Source of the DNA: a virus
Strand: one strand, 5' to 3'
IMG/VR virus record: IMGVR_UViG_3300030060_004148
Coordinates: 1-32,046 of that record
Length of the DNA stretch: 32,046 nucleotides
The stretch's first letter is position 1; every line of letters starts with the position of its first letter. This document shows positions 11,201-19,100 of the stretch, one piece after another. A model generated the notes under the pieces. The model ran no database searches. It saw only the letters and a list, made by a program, of their open reading frames with translations, and was not told where the DNA came from. The position numbers and the translations under genes were made by a program.

Positions 11201-12410
11201 CTGAATATTTACTACCTGTAACGATCTCGCTAGTGTTAGGTTGTATTTTAGTAAGATAATCCTCTAAGTTTTCTGAGCCTTTCATATCTAAAACCCAGTC
11301 ATTCCAGTTAAATACAACTTGGTCTAAAGCAATTTTTTTAGCGTCTGCTTTGTTTTGTGTAAGAAAATTTACATAGTCTGTATATGCTTTAGTCCACATG
11401 CCTTCAAAATCTTCACTTTCTACAGTTGGTAAATCTATTTTAAGAGTTTCTTCTTTATTACCGCTATAGTCGTACTTATGTATTTTAAGCACATCATCAC
11501 CGTCTAGCACTGTCCAATCAAACTCATAATAAAAACCAGCAGCGTCAACACCATTTTCGTTGACATCATTAGTTCTCATTTTTTTATACTCGTTATGAAA
11601 AGCGTTTAATTGGTTTGCTATATATTTTTCAACATTATTAACTTGAGCAACAGATATATTTCTAAATGTGTTAAAGTCTACAGCACCATTAAGCTCTTCG
11701 CTATGCGTAACACTTATACCATTCATGTTATAAGAATAGTTACCTTGCCCATCATTAAAATCATCACTAAAAACACTTTTAGATTTTCTAGCTGCATCAA
11801 CTTTCATATTATACTCTAAAATACCCTGCTGCTGTGCAGGTAGAATTTTAGTATTATATACCATTTCTGGATTATCTGTTAGTAAATTCCAATTGTCAGG
11901 GTTATTATAGTCAATACCAGAATAGTATGAATTAACTAGAGGATCAGACTGTATTTGATTAATTCTATTTCTTAAATTTTTTATCGCTTCTTCTTCCTCT
12001 TTTTCTTGTTCTTTTCTTTCTCTTTCTAGCCGTTGCTCTCTTGTTATTGTTTCGTATAAATAGTCTTTGTCTTCTTCAACAGTACCTAATGTAAAACTAA
12101 CATCACCACCAGGGCTTTCACCTACATAATTTGAGTCTTCATAAATCTTACTATCAGTGTCAACGCTAATATCTTCACCGCTTTCTTCAATAACTTTACG
12201 GACATTAGACATGTCAATATCAGTTTGTGTTGTAGGACCAGAAATAGGTTCTATACCTGGTACTGATTGTGAAGTGGTTTTTTTACTTTTTGCATCAAGC
12301 AAACTTTTCCTAATACGCTCAAGCTGTTCTTCAGTGTATTTACCAGTGGCCCTATACCTTTCAAGTACTTTTTCTATTTCTTCTATTTCTGTAGAAAGTA
12401 TTTCAGACAT
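2292..12410 (-). CDS. Giant polyvalent virion protein (zincin, sigma-like, HAD-like domains)
   Basis: A 3372-residue protein, probably a cargo protein ejected into the cell, judging by its size, position after the internal virion genes and domain mix. Residues about 1-300 are acidic and low-complexity, and 600-780 and 1330-1390 look coiled-coil. At 1538-1542 HEFLH, followed by AAEE near 1598, suggests a gluzincin-type metalloprotease. Residues 1760-1805 resemble sigma-70 region 2 (GGIIDLVRTYKPDSGVPLAA). At 2391-2530, DFDDT, LTARP (2469-2473) and FADDA (D2526, D2527) mark a HAD-like hydrolase. A region at 3015-3050 (KIIYYGAIQGIIFGALQSAI) is hydrophobic and could insert in the membrane, and the last 150 residues are Lys/Glu-rich helix. 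Such fusions belong to the 'polyvalent protein' class known from phages. I see no RNA-polymerase DxDxD motif. It starts one nucleotide after the upstream stop. Virion location is inference. Confidence 0.82.
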   Translation of the reverse strand: MSEILSTEIEEIEKVLERYRATGKYTEEQLERIRKSLLDAKSKKTTSQSVPGIEPISGPTTQTDIDMSNVRKVIEESGEDISVDTDSKIYEDSNYVGESPGGDVSFTLGTVEEDKDYLYETITREQRLERERKEQEKEEEEAIKNLRNRINQIQSDPLVNSYYSGIDYNNPDNWNLLTDNPEMVYNTKILPAQQQGILEYNMKVDAARKSKSVFSDDFNDGQGNYSYNMNGISVTHSEELNGAVDFNTFRNISVAQVNNVEKYIANQLNAFHNEYKKMRTNDVNENGVDAAGFYYEFDWTVLDGDDVLKIHKYDYSGNKEETLKIDLPTVESEDFEGMWTKAYTDYVNFLTQNKADAKKIALDQVVFNWNDWVLDMKGSENLEDYLTKIQPNTSEIVTGSKYSDGQRTIKIGNERGGIKKVSYQRGIGVYKSEFDYWTSGTKRAQLVSSDVNTKDFNFNYDTFIWPPGSGKLNYYEKYTDFIPPEYDKEGRLVNANSIGTFEAYEFMYDDYTRGKKVLEDVYYKATGDEYDYAKGTGGDVIGEGTLAKGDEITNADNQDKLKELDKELDKEVYSETEYNQPMTFVDINQQILENNTRIIDSKAFGEEWLNKQLEFDRNFNSELEEKLQPHKEDIENILNSEFSEELNSIEQKVNGLKQQFEAEDEEILQSLAEEIENQLVTAYERGDIDFDSNEEFETEFNKRLQEAYNAHYKAVLKDREKLRSDLVDPFNKKYNDRYNELAEQYVGEFINKKTKELETIYYDFQSKFIEDSYKNKTNGAEQLISDDQYTEIFKRLHDQNIHGYGYKVKQKAIDVEWARLSHSLKASGISDLDAYRDEFYFKAYQKTSLDKENRPTAAAMKYQAEQLVNELSKLDDLSDEEKESLRYAKEILESPEFMSSTAVGRYFDGMFSKDFADLVPIYAGIRNGNIQNHIRKLLEKPADELTDQEKETLMLWHESAKLESKISEISNAYNAGAGTVDSFRFMIEMIAGRGIGKFVNRFTSVATKSGSLLSRSQDVLDRFAKIKNITPGALKIQKGAAETYEFLLKSATLTTIGGSSMVYEQTIERMTPEMAWSLSSDGENISLEIDKLGFYVGDDADGNPIYEQDKGWDEAFVKAFGSTWVEYATERFGMYIPGGVNTISKSLIGNPMWLKRMTLGRYARKLGLNPASANFLARVQRAGGWNGILPEIAEEFMAQPLQNLIDGRGFTDGIDSDFTQQVVIQTAAMQIMFGAGNKAYKLYNGVKDPVYVVGLDSYSNGADALEAVKIAKKEGKLKDLKIEISNDFITFDAIFNELEGTGFENNLDSKNLIDVIEDMRSAIEVEAVNRLSKDNVKKVEDLTEKIEDLDQQIEEKMKNGDKNNKQDKQDVINLQAERNKLQNQKNKILDPVIKSINKEKTKQGYKDKLDAIKKFSEDVDTGTDIIEAETSGEAAEIYEIDALNRLLSDYNVQVIRDATTGRRVYIDKKTNTTLSLKDLNNFDFGEMSFDQINQMVQENKSDFDITHGFTTPTVDGRQSIIINKETSLDVGAENVAAHEFLHRFLNKTFNNNPNLKLAVGRALQQQLMNMNPKGIKNSDFQRRLISYQAQQGDVVAAEETLNLFSDALIKGEIIYNETNATKIGDMLRRAFSRGGKRVTFKTGRDVMNFIRDYNKAIETKRLSKGLKRTMLKGARIGGQIKYGSQQYAKALQRLGIEISEDQLPQLSKEASDKVQAIYNEKGVDGIFEIIEEFKPIVGRIVEKRRNAPNFDRELLTSEIEIGKGGIIDLVRTYKPDSGVPLAAYINQNLPLRAIEASRRVLGEEFTQDVTEATGIAAEEVTTPTKKPKKKIILSERLGVKNKVNDAIKKQFPNLDIKNLTFKKLKNLVPDITGELFGILPKKLITNANITKSELQAAQMFINKNADILISMLPEGSTTGGTSTGVPKTILDAFYTKTDRAKMAKTGTKAGLAIQVKNKINRKDFLEVFGIINGKPDRTDRNTSARVLSLANLTGKMMSNQAVRKQIENASPDYQQTINNIKDGTPEVMFSKEASNEITRTKVKKYAEKYGFDYTGIDGNTDALYAYIDDAITISSNNPGVLRAADLYTWISGTKNVEFEQYMRAVSRQDGFKDIFVMQGSRVKNKDVGIKRYPRMDAEFYEGKKSLDEINETGRYNFLAFWNLINDAHIANQKLPAKKRSKTLLTSAYHLALSSINDTSHPSRTGAPIKWIDKKAIGLPKGKIKFEHAVANIDVIETLMEAIAEGNFKQTLDNILRDDVYVQSVILKTDATALDAVKKINTLKDFDLAKDTFVKRMFNKATASNLDYKLNTEDLVLVKDNSVSVASKYNINKVGEYRFSKYNIEDINKIDEAVLFSRSAFDKFQAQKQRGKEFVKSIKPQLKKPRGITVLDFDDTLATTKSEVIVIAPDRTITKINAEEFAKNGSALLDQGFTFDFSEFSKVVGAKKAPLFEKALKLQKKFGPENMFVLTARPADSAKPIFRFLRANGLNIPLKNITGLGNSTSEAKALWIAGKVTEGYNDFYFADDALQNVQAVKNMLDQFDVKSKVQQAKVKFSKDINKDFNRIIQQTTGVEAFKNFSEAQARLRGNKTKYQSIIPPSAQDFVGLLYNFLAKGKLGEQQFEFFKKTLIDPFARGIRELNTSRQKSAEDLENLFKEFKNVKNKLNKKIGNSNFTFDQAIRVYLWNKFGFEIPGLSKKDLNLLSSTVNNDAELKAFAETLALVSKRKEGYGAPSEYWLAENIKSDLLSDGAIGDLRSKFLEEWQQNADIIFSPQNLNKIQAIYGSKFREALEDMLYRMKTGRSRPTGSSRLVSNFMNWTNNSVGAIMFFNMRSALLQTISAVNYINWSDNNILKAGQAFANQPQYWKDFTFLFNSDFLKQRRAGNQRGINEAELSDAVAGADNKAKAAIAWLLKKGFLPTQIADSFAIASGGATFYRNRIKSLMKQGMTQREAEAQAFLDFQELTEVAQQSARPDLISQQQASPLGRLILAFQNTPMQYARIMNKAARDLYNGRGDAKTHISKIIYYGAIQGIIFGALQSAIFASLGDDEEDRQRFKTKRSRILNQMVDTVLSGIGYGGKAISTVKNTVMEFQKQKDKGFRADHAYTLLTLLSFSPPIGSKLRKIYQSIQTDKWNEDIYMKRGLTLDNPLWSAIGNVIEGVTNIPLGRLANKLLNIDNALDSNNEFYQRIALVLGWNTWDLGIRDKDIEGLKKQVRQENKEAVKIQKEKEKAEEQKQKLRKEYPGKTDKEIEKIILIEEKTKQVFDLNKREQVKIIQDLELNPKYYPKEKDRVDIIMDYYNKDPKKMDSTLTAIENYVPSEKEQRSIDLFKMNKKDQVNKLISLGLTTKQIKALKYEEDRVKKIIELENKKR

Positions 12411-12411
12411 A

Positions 12412-13266
12412 CTATTTATTATTTTTTGTATTTAATTTTACTGAAGGAGCTTGAAATGTTTTTTTAGTTTGCTCTGGTTGACTTGCTTTTTCTTGTTCGC
12501 TTATGTAATTAGGATCAAATGATCTTTTAATTCTACCTGCAAAGTATTCATGCAATCTATTGTCATAGTCTGGATGAAAAGAATCTACTGTTAATTTTTC
12601 TGGCGGTATATCTCCATTAGTTATAGCTTGTTCGTTTTCTACTATATAATCTTGTAAAAAATATCTACCACCTATTTTATCAGAAACAAAAGACTTCCAA
12701 TTGTCTTGATCTATTAATAAGTTACCTACAGCAAAGTCAACGTCAAAGTCTATAGGTTCACCCATATTGTTTCTTTGTTTTACAGCATCTTGCTGCATTT
12801 TCATATATTGATTTTCACCATCACCTTTTACAACCCAGTTTTCAGTTATATCTTCTATTCTTTTACTAACAACCTTACCATCTTCCATCTGCACAGACAA
12901 TATAGGATTTAAGCTTTCATCAAAATTTATATTACCTTGTTCTGTCCAAAATTTTCTGTCCCAACTTAAATCAGTATAATTAGAAAATAAGTTTTTACCA
13001 GCTGTACCACCACCGTAGTTTACAGCAAACTCTTTTTTTATTTCTTTTAAATTATCTAACTGTTTGTTTATTTTAGTAACAGCCCTGTAAAACTTAGCCG
13101 CTTTTACTTTATCACCTTCTTTCATGGCTTGATCATAGTTTCTAACTAGACTAGACACAAAAGTATTTATTACGTCTTGGTTTCTAGCACCATGTATTTC
13201 AGATGACTTAGCATCATCACCATAAGGCATGTTTTCAAAATATTTTTGTACTGCTTTATCAGACAT
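12412..13266 (-). CDS. Conserved internal/cargo virion protein candidate
   Basis: A 284-residue soluble protein with no signal peptide or membrane span. An N-terminal helical half (about 1-90: DVINTFVSSLVRNYDQAMKE, then KAAKFYRAVTKINKQL) precedes a mixed alpha/beta part with YFLQDYIVENEQAI and HEYFAGRIKRSFDPNY, and a disordered Gln/Lys tail. No enzyme motif is seen. It sits between the helical NPYA-motif protein (12-base gap) and the giant polyvalent gene (one-base gap, TAGTATG). That order recurs, from memory, in marine podovirus genomes, suggesting a packaged or ejected partner of the giant protein. The function is otherwise unknown. Confidence 0.7.
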   Translation of the reverse strand: MSDKAVQKYFENMPYGDDAKSSEIHGARNQDVINTFVSSLVRNYDQAMKEGDKVKAAKFYRAVTKINKQLDNLKEIKKEFAVNYGGGTAGKNLFSNYTDLSWDRKFWTEQGNINFDESLNPILSVQMEDGKVVSKRIEDITENWVVKGDGENQYMKMQQDAVKQRNNMGEPIDFDVDFAVGNLLIDQDNWKSFVSDKIGGRYFLQDYIVENEQAITNGDIPPEKLTVDSFHPDYDNRLHEYFAGRIKRSFDPNYISEQEKASQPEQTKKTFQAPSVKLNTKNNK

Positions 13267-13278
13267 ATTATATTATTT

Positions 13279-13965
13279 TTATTCTTTATCTTTTCCTTTA
13301 AACAAGCTACCAATACCACCTATTAAATCTCCTACGGCACCACTTCCTATACCAGCTGTTACAGCACCAGAAACAAATCTGTCCATTTGTGCGCTTGCGT
13401 TGTCAATAGCTTGATCAGCAGCTGCTTTTCTACCCATAGCCATTTCAAGCATCCTATCTTGTTTCTGCAGGTCAAATTGCTCTACCATTCTAGCTCCTTC
13501 TCTTTCTAACATATCTCGCTTCTGCTCTCCTTGTCTATCTAAAGTTTGTAACCTACTAGCTTCTTGTCTAGCTCTAGCTTGATTAGCTTGTTCTTGTCTA
13601 CCTATATCAGCAGATGCTTGTTGCGCTTGTTTTACACCTTGATTTGCTAGTACTTGCGCTAAACCAGCTATACCACTACCACCAGCTGCACCTTTTAAAT
13701 TAGCCATAATATTAGCTGCGCTTTGCTGTGATTGTTCTTTTTGAAACTCAGCAGCTCTTAAGTCTACAGTTTGGTCTTCGTAAACATTTTCCATATCAGC
13801 ATATGGGTTTTTAACACCCGCGTAAGGATTAGTCATTTTAGTATCTTCAAACTTGTCCATTTGATTACCTAAATCTTCGTTTGCAGCACGTTGTTCTCTT
13901 CTTCTAGCCGCGCCACCAAAAACAGCGTTAATAAATTTAGCTGGTGATTTTTTGTTATATGCCAT
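13279..13965 (-). CDS. Helical internal virion (ejection) protein candidate
   Basis: A 228-residue Ala/Gln/Arg-rich protein. An N-terminal basic part (FGGAARRREQRAANED) is followed by a paired NPYAGVKNPYADMENVY motif near residues 46-63, a long helical, Gln-rich middle (QQSAANIMANLKGAAGG, then repeated QxxxxQ helices through about 175), and a glycine-rich hydrophobic C-terminus (VSGAVTAGIGSGAVGDLIGG) before GSLFKGKDKE. This layout, a soluble helical body plus a membrane-active Gly-rich end, resembles ejection proteins such as T7 gp14-type internal core proteins. The NPYA double motif recurs in many marine phages from memory. It lies upstream of the other presumed cargo genes. The ejection role is inference from composition and position. 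Confidence 0.72.
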   Translation of the reverse strand: MAYNKKSPAKFINAVFGGAARRREQRAANEDLGNQMDKFEDTKMTNPYAGVKNPYADMENVYEDQTVDLRAAEFQKEQSQQSAANIMANLKGAAGGSGIAGLAQVLANQGVKQAQQASADIGRQEQANQARARQEASRLQTLDRQGEQKRDMLEREGARMVEQFDLQKQDRMLEMAMGRKAAADQAIDNASAQMDRFVSGAVTAGIGSGAVGDLIGGIGSLFKGKDKE

Positions 13966-13990
13966 AATTTTATTTATTTATATATTTAAT

Positions 13991-14110
13991 AGTTACAGTT
14001 ATTGCTGTTTTTTTACTAAACAGATATTAAGAACCTCTCTAGATTTAAAAATATTTCAGTATTAGATAATGGAAAATTAGAAACACTTATTTTTCCAGTT
14101 ACAGTTATTG
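13991..14110. repeat. Perfect 14-base direct repeat at the fibre gene 3' end
   Basis: The 14-mer agttacagttattg occurs at 13991-14004 and again at 14097-14110, 106 bases apart. The upstream copy encodes an ITVT strand near the end of the fibre-like protein; the second lies just past its stop codon, in another frame. It may be a duplication scar, a frameshift remnant or coincidence in AT-rich DNA. Confidence 0.6.
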
Positions 14111-15803
14111 TGGTTGCAAAGTTTTCAACTGTTAACGTTTGTCCTGACTCTAAAGTTTGATTAGAAGAAACAACAATGTTACCAGCTCCTGTTTGACCAG
14201 CTTTACTAACTACAGTAGGATTTGCAACAGAAGCATCAATATTAGTGCCACTTATTTCAGCGCCAACGGCAATATTACCCATACCACCATCTGTTGATGC
14301 TAAAGGTATTGTAGTACTATTAGAGACTGATCCACTAGTGGTAACTAGCAAGTCTGTTAACGTTACTTCAACATCACTTAAAAATACATCCATACCTGTC
14401 ATAGATTTTATTTGACTTGCACCTTGAGCAAATATTCTTACGCTTGTATCATCTGCTAAAGCAGAAGCTTGTTGTTTGCTAAATATTAAATTACCTGCCT
14501 GAGCAGTAGGTCTACCATTTCTATCAACAGTTGTTATATCGTTAGTTTCTGCGCTAACGCCTTTTATGTTTTCTTCTTCTATTGTTTCATCGTACAAATT
14601 ACCATAATCGCTGCTTTGATCAAAAGATTTTACACTAACTGTTTTTATATAAGGTTTTATAATACTAGGTGTTGTTGTATTAGCACCACCACCGCTTCTA
14701 GCTGGATCTAAAAACATACCTTCTGTTATACCAGCTATATTATCAACAGGCCATCTAAAATTACCACTAGACGTATCTTCACCAGGTAAATCAATAGCAG
14801 CAGAACCTATAGTAACATTTTTAAAAAAACATAGATCATCAGCTGTAGGTGTTTTAGTAACAGCAAGTAACCTTCCAGAAGGAGCTGTTATAGTAACTGT
14901 AAAAGAAGCGTCTAATGCCCCACCGCTAGATATACTTAACGTATCTCTTCCAGTTGTACTATCAGAAGAATGTGGTGTTATACCGTTAAAAGCAGGTGTA
15001 AAAGTAACTGTTGCTCCGTCTGAAATAGAGTTCGTAAGACTGGTTTGTATTTCTTTTGCGTTGTCACCGTCTGGATCAATTGATGTAATTAACGTAAACT
15101 CTGCTGTAGTTGCCTCTGAACTTGTTGTAATTAAATCACCTACAAAAACTTTTTTAGAAGATAAATTATTATCAAAAACTAATCTGTTTGAACTACTAGT
15201 AGCACCGTCAACAGTATCTGTTACTGTAGCGTATTTACTAGGAGCGATACAAGATATAAATAAACTTTTTTCAACATCTTGATATATTATTTTTTCTACA
15301 ATGTTAGAGTTTGAACCAGTTGATTTATTTATGTTTATACTGTTATCTGCATTTCTGCTTTCAACATAACTACCTTGTAAAGTCTTACAGTTATATACTG
15401 TTTCTGCTATTACTCTAAAAGTAAATTTTTTAAGAGAACTAGTGTTTTCTTCAAAGTTTATATAGTTAGTATAACTACCTTCTATTTTTATTTTATGAAT
15501 AGACCCATTTTTATCTGTAGACCATGTATTAGTGTAAAAATTATAATAATTTGGAGTTGCAGCGTCATCATATATTTCTATACTAACATACCCACTACCA
15601 GCTATAGTAAAAGGTCTAGACTCACCAAGATGACTAATATCTGTAAAATCTATATCTATTGAATTTATTTTTTTATTAACATAACCATACTGTGCTATAT
15701 GATGAGCATCGTTCATTAATTTACCGTTAGGCATATAATGAAAACCACTAGGAGCTTTAACATTATTTAAAACTTTTAAAAATTCTTCTTCTTTGTATGC
15801 CAT
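14016..15803 (-). CDS. Beta-rich fibre-like structural protein, cyanomyovirus-type C-terminus
   Basis: A 595-residue, Ser/Thr/Asp-rich protein with almost no predicted helix. Residues 1-30 (FHYMPNGKLMNDAHHIAQYG) look like an attachment segment and are followed by an Ig/jelly-roll-like beta region. Two related 70-residue units occur near 202-273 (KVFVGDLITT ... ISDGATVTFTPAF) and 489-561 (IAVGAEISGTNI ... LESGQTLTVENF). Between them, RPTAQAGNLIFSKQQASALA and a TGMDVFLSDVEVTLTDL stretch closely resemble, from memory, a domain in structural proteins of T4-like marine cyanophages. It follows the 129-residue gene by one base. A tail-fibre or decoration role is likely. The C-terminus may be frameshifted (see the direct repeat just after the stop). 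No depolymerase motif is seen. Confidence 0.72.
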   Translation of the reverse strand: MAYKEEEFLKVLNNVKAPSGFHYMPNGKLMNDAHHIAQYGYVNKKINSIDIDFTDISHLGESRPFTIAGSGYVSIEIYDDAATPNYYNFYTNTWSTDKNGSIHKIKIEGSYTNYINFEENTSSLKKFTFRVIAETVYNCKTLQGSYVESRNADNSININKSTGSNSNIVEKIIYQDVEKSLFISCIAPSKYATVTDTVDGATSSSNRLVFDNNLSSKKVFVGDLITTSSEATTAEFTLITSIDPDGDNAKEIQTSLTNSISDGATVTFTPAFNGITPHSSDSTTGRDTLSISSGGALDASFTVTITAPSGRLLAVTKTPTADDLCFFKNVTIGSAAIDLPGEDTSSGNFRWPVDNIAGITEGMFLDPARSGGGANTTTPSIIKPYIKTVSVKSFDQSSDYGNLYDETIEEENIKGVSAETNDITTVDRNGRPTAQAGNLIFSKQQASALADDTSVRIFAQGASQIKSMTGMDVFLSDVEVTLTDLLVTTSGSVSNSTTIPLASTDGGMGNIAVGAEISGTNIDASVANPTVVSKAGQTGAGNIVVSSNQTLESGQTLTVENFATTITVTGKISVSNFPLSNTEIFLNLERFLISV

Positions 15804-15804
15804 A

Positions 15805-16194
15805 TTATTTACTATTTATAACAACTTCGCTTCCTACAGAAAACATTTCAGCTGCTTTTTTTGAATTATTTTTAAATCTCGCTTTTGCATAATACCCTAT
15901 AACATCACCCCTTATTTGATCGTATTTAGAAAACATAATAAAATCACCAGGTTGTGGAACGTTTGTCCCAATAAACTGTGTTTCATCAACATCTAAAACT
16001 ATATTTGTACCCTGAACAGTAATTCTTCTTAATATGCCAACTATATTAGTTGCAGCCCCACCACCAACATCAGGGTCTACACTTTCCGCATCAATAGCGT
16101 TGTTTTGTGTTGTTAGTGGTACTCTATATATTAAATCACCAACTTGTAAAGAGTTGTTTAAATTTGTTATGTTATTTAAAGTTATTGTTATCAT
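15805..16194 (-). CDS. Small conserved virion-associated protein (YYAKARFKNNS type)
   Basis: A 129-residue beta-rich protein with LQVGDLIYRVPLT near the N-terminus, a Gly/Ala-rich linker, a second strand set (GTNIVLDVDETQF), PQPGDFIMFSKYDQIRGDV and a conserved end YYAKARFKNNSKKAAEMFSV followed by GSEVVINSK. This end matches, from memory, a small protein found in T4-like marine cyanophages and many uncultured marine phages whose function is not assigned. Its position between the nozzle gene (three-base gap) and the fibre-like gene (one-base gap) suggests a tail-associated structural part. The start is the only ATG fitting the tight junction. Confidence 0.72.
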   Translation of the reverse strand: MITITLNNITNLNNSLQVGDLIYRVPLTTQNNAIDAESVDPDVGGGAATNIVGILRRITVQGTNIVLDVDETQFIGTNVPQPGDFIMFSKYDQIRGDVIGYYAKARFKNNSKKAAEMFSVGSEVVINSK

Positions 16195-16197
16195 ATT

Positions 16198-19100
16198 TTA
16201 ATATCCTGATCTTCTTGTTCTAGGTACTGTTGTTTTTGTTGTTTTTTCTTCAACCGTTGGAGTAAATGATGTTGATGATGGTGTTTCTTTAGTTTCACTA
16301 TCTTTTGTTGTAATTTCGTTTGTTTTATCAAATTTATCTGTAGCAACGTTATCAGTGCTAGTGCCCGTGTCACCTAAATCAATATCCCCGCCACCAAGAC
16401 TTATATCATCATCAGCAAGCACAACTACATCATCAGCAGGTGTTGTGCTATATATACAAGTTCCGTTATCAAAAGTTGCATTTGGATCATAATTTAAAGC
16501 GTTTATATCAGTACAACCACCAATGTTAACAGCACATGAACCGTCGTCGTAATTAGCTGTGATACTGTAATTAGAGCTTTGTGCGTTTGTACAGCCTAAC
16601 TCTATATCTAACTGAACGGTACTAGTGCAACTAGTAATACCTGTCCATATAAAAGTTATATCAAGTGTCCATGTACCGTTTCCAGCGTTAATAACTTGTG
16701 TGTTATCTATAAAAGGTATACCACCTGTTATTCCTGTTATTAAACTACCTGATGGTGGTGTTATGGTAAAAGTATAGTTATCATAAGCAGGTAACACATT
16801 ACTTAAAGGTACGGCTGGTGGTAGCTGTATTAATAAACCTGTACCACCGTTAGGTTGTGCTATTTTAAACACAGGAACAGGACAAGGTATTCCTCCTGCA
16901 CCAATTAAAACAGAACCTTGGTTACCAACAACTCCAACGCCTTGAAAAGTAAAATCTGCTGCGTCTGCTTTTTTTATACTTGTGTCTACAAATTTACTTA
17001 TAGCATTAAACCATTTACCTTCTTTTTCTAAAAACTCATTTATATTTCCTTTTTCTTTATTTGTAGTTATATCTTCAACATACCAACCATCTTTTTCACT
17101 TAAGTTATAATATTCTTGATTTGTATAAGTTGTTATAGGTTGAAAGTCTAAATCTAAAGTACCGTCAACTTCATTAATAAATTTATCAACTTTTGATTGA
17201 CTACCTTCGTAATTTAAAGTGTTAAAGACTTTAACAACAGTAGGATTATCGTTTAACATAACATCAATAGAAGACTCTGTAAAGTTATTATAAAAAGTAT
17301 TTCTATCTTTTGTTTCAGAATAATGTTTAAATATATTACCTTCAAAAAAGCTATAGTAATCATTACCCATACTTATAGCGTTTTCCATTTCTACAAAAGA
17401 TTTAAAACTTACCCAACCTCTTACTTTTTCGCTAAAAGTCAAAACTTTACTTTCAATTGCAGTGTCTGTTGGTTTTTCTTTTGTTTCTAACTTAATATTA
17501 TATTCATCGTTTCTATCATCATAACTACCAAGTATTCTAAGATCTCTAACTAGTTTTAAATTATCTTTAAACCAATCAGTCATACCATGATCTGATATTG
17601 GAGTCAAACCATCTCTTGATAATCTTATTATTTTACCTCTAACTTTATCGCTAAAATAAACTCTATAATCTTCTGAAGCAAAAGACTCTGGATTAGTTGA
17701 TATACCATATTCGCCTCCAAAAGGTATTGCTTGGCCTAAAACATTAGAGCTTGCAGTAACATTTGTATTGCCATCAGCATTAAATAAAGCGTCTTTGTTA
17801 GCTTGTATTTTTAATATTTTATCTTCGCAAAGCGTTACTAAATCTGAATCTCTAGTATGTAGCTTTTGAATACTACCATATATAGGATTTATATCTTTAG
17901 TTATTTTCTCAGCTTGTATAAATTGATTTAAATCATTAACACCACTTACAGAGTTGTATATACCTGAATATATTAAACCATATTTTCTACGCTCTTCTTT
18001 ATACTCTTGTTCTAAAGTAGTAGAAGCTTTAACACCATTAAGTATAAACGGTTGATTAAAATTATCTCTAATTCTATTAGACTCAACACCATTACCAAAA
18101 GAATAACAATTAAACCAAGGTAGCCTAAAATTAGCATTGTATAATCTTGGATCTATAGTTATTCTATTGCTGTTTGAAACACCTGTTACTTCAACACCAA
18201 AATTTAAACCACTAGGTGTTGTTACTTGATATATACCTCCAATATTAAAATATATTGGATTACCATTACTGTCAGTTTGATTAGTAACAACAGGAACACC
18301 AAGTGTTTCATCTACCGGTGTACTAGGATCGTCTGTAGCTGTTATATTAACTTGATTAAGAACTACTTGTTCTTGCATATAACCAGTAACATATAATACT
18401 TGATCTTGAGCGTTAGTTGTTATACTACTACCAATTGGAAAAGCCTCATGAACATTTGTTTCGTCAAAATTAAAAGGTATTGCGCCTGTAGCTTCGTAAT
18501 ATATTTCTAAATCTTTTGAGTCTTTAGGTTCTGTTTCCCATATGGCTGGGTTTTCTGATAAAATTTCTTCAGGTTGTATTTCCTCTACAAACTGTATATT
18601 ATAACCAACAGCACCTATTTTACCTACTCTATCACCGTGTATCGTAGACTCTAGTTCATAACCACAAGTGTTAATGTTAAACTCTGTATTTGAGTTGTGA
18701 CCATTCATACCTACTTGCACGAACTCATATGAACCTCCTACTTCAGGCGTATCTAACCAGCTGTGATCATCGCTATTCATAGGCATATTGTAACCACCTA
18801 GTTTTAACTCATAAAAAGTAGGGTTTAAAGCATTAGGTTTTGGTGTTATCTGTCTAACAACTAAAAAATCATTACCTTTATGTACTATACCACTAGAGTT
18901 ATAACCAGATACACTTGATATAGTGACAGTAGTAATAGTACCACCGTTATTTTTAACTTTTTTTAATGCCATACCTTCGTGTAGTGTTTGCACACCATGA
19001 GTTGCATCAGGTCCATTTAAGCTTGATACATATATTTTAACGTCATTTCCATCAGGACCGTTTATATTACCAGAAGTAACATTACTAGGGTTAGTAGTGC

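Noticed and set aside
13990-14015. Plus-strand hairpin ACAG-TTATTG-CTGT followed by T7
   Set aside because: The stem is only 4 bp and no plus-strand gene lies upstream, so a terminator is unlikely.
16191-16373. Lys/Gln/His-rich minus-strand frame overlapping the end of the nozzle gene
   Set aside because: It is an alternate frame of the Thr/Asp-rich nozzle tail; the low-complexity translation is an artefact of repetitive codons.
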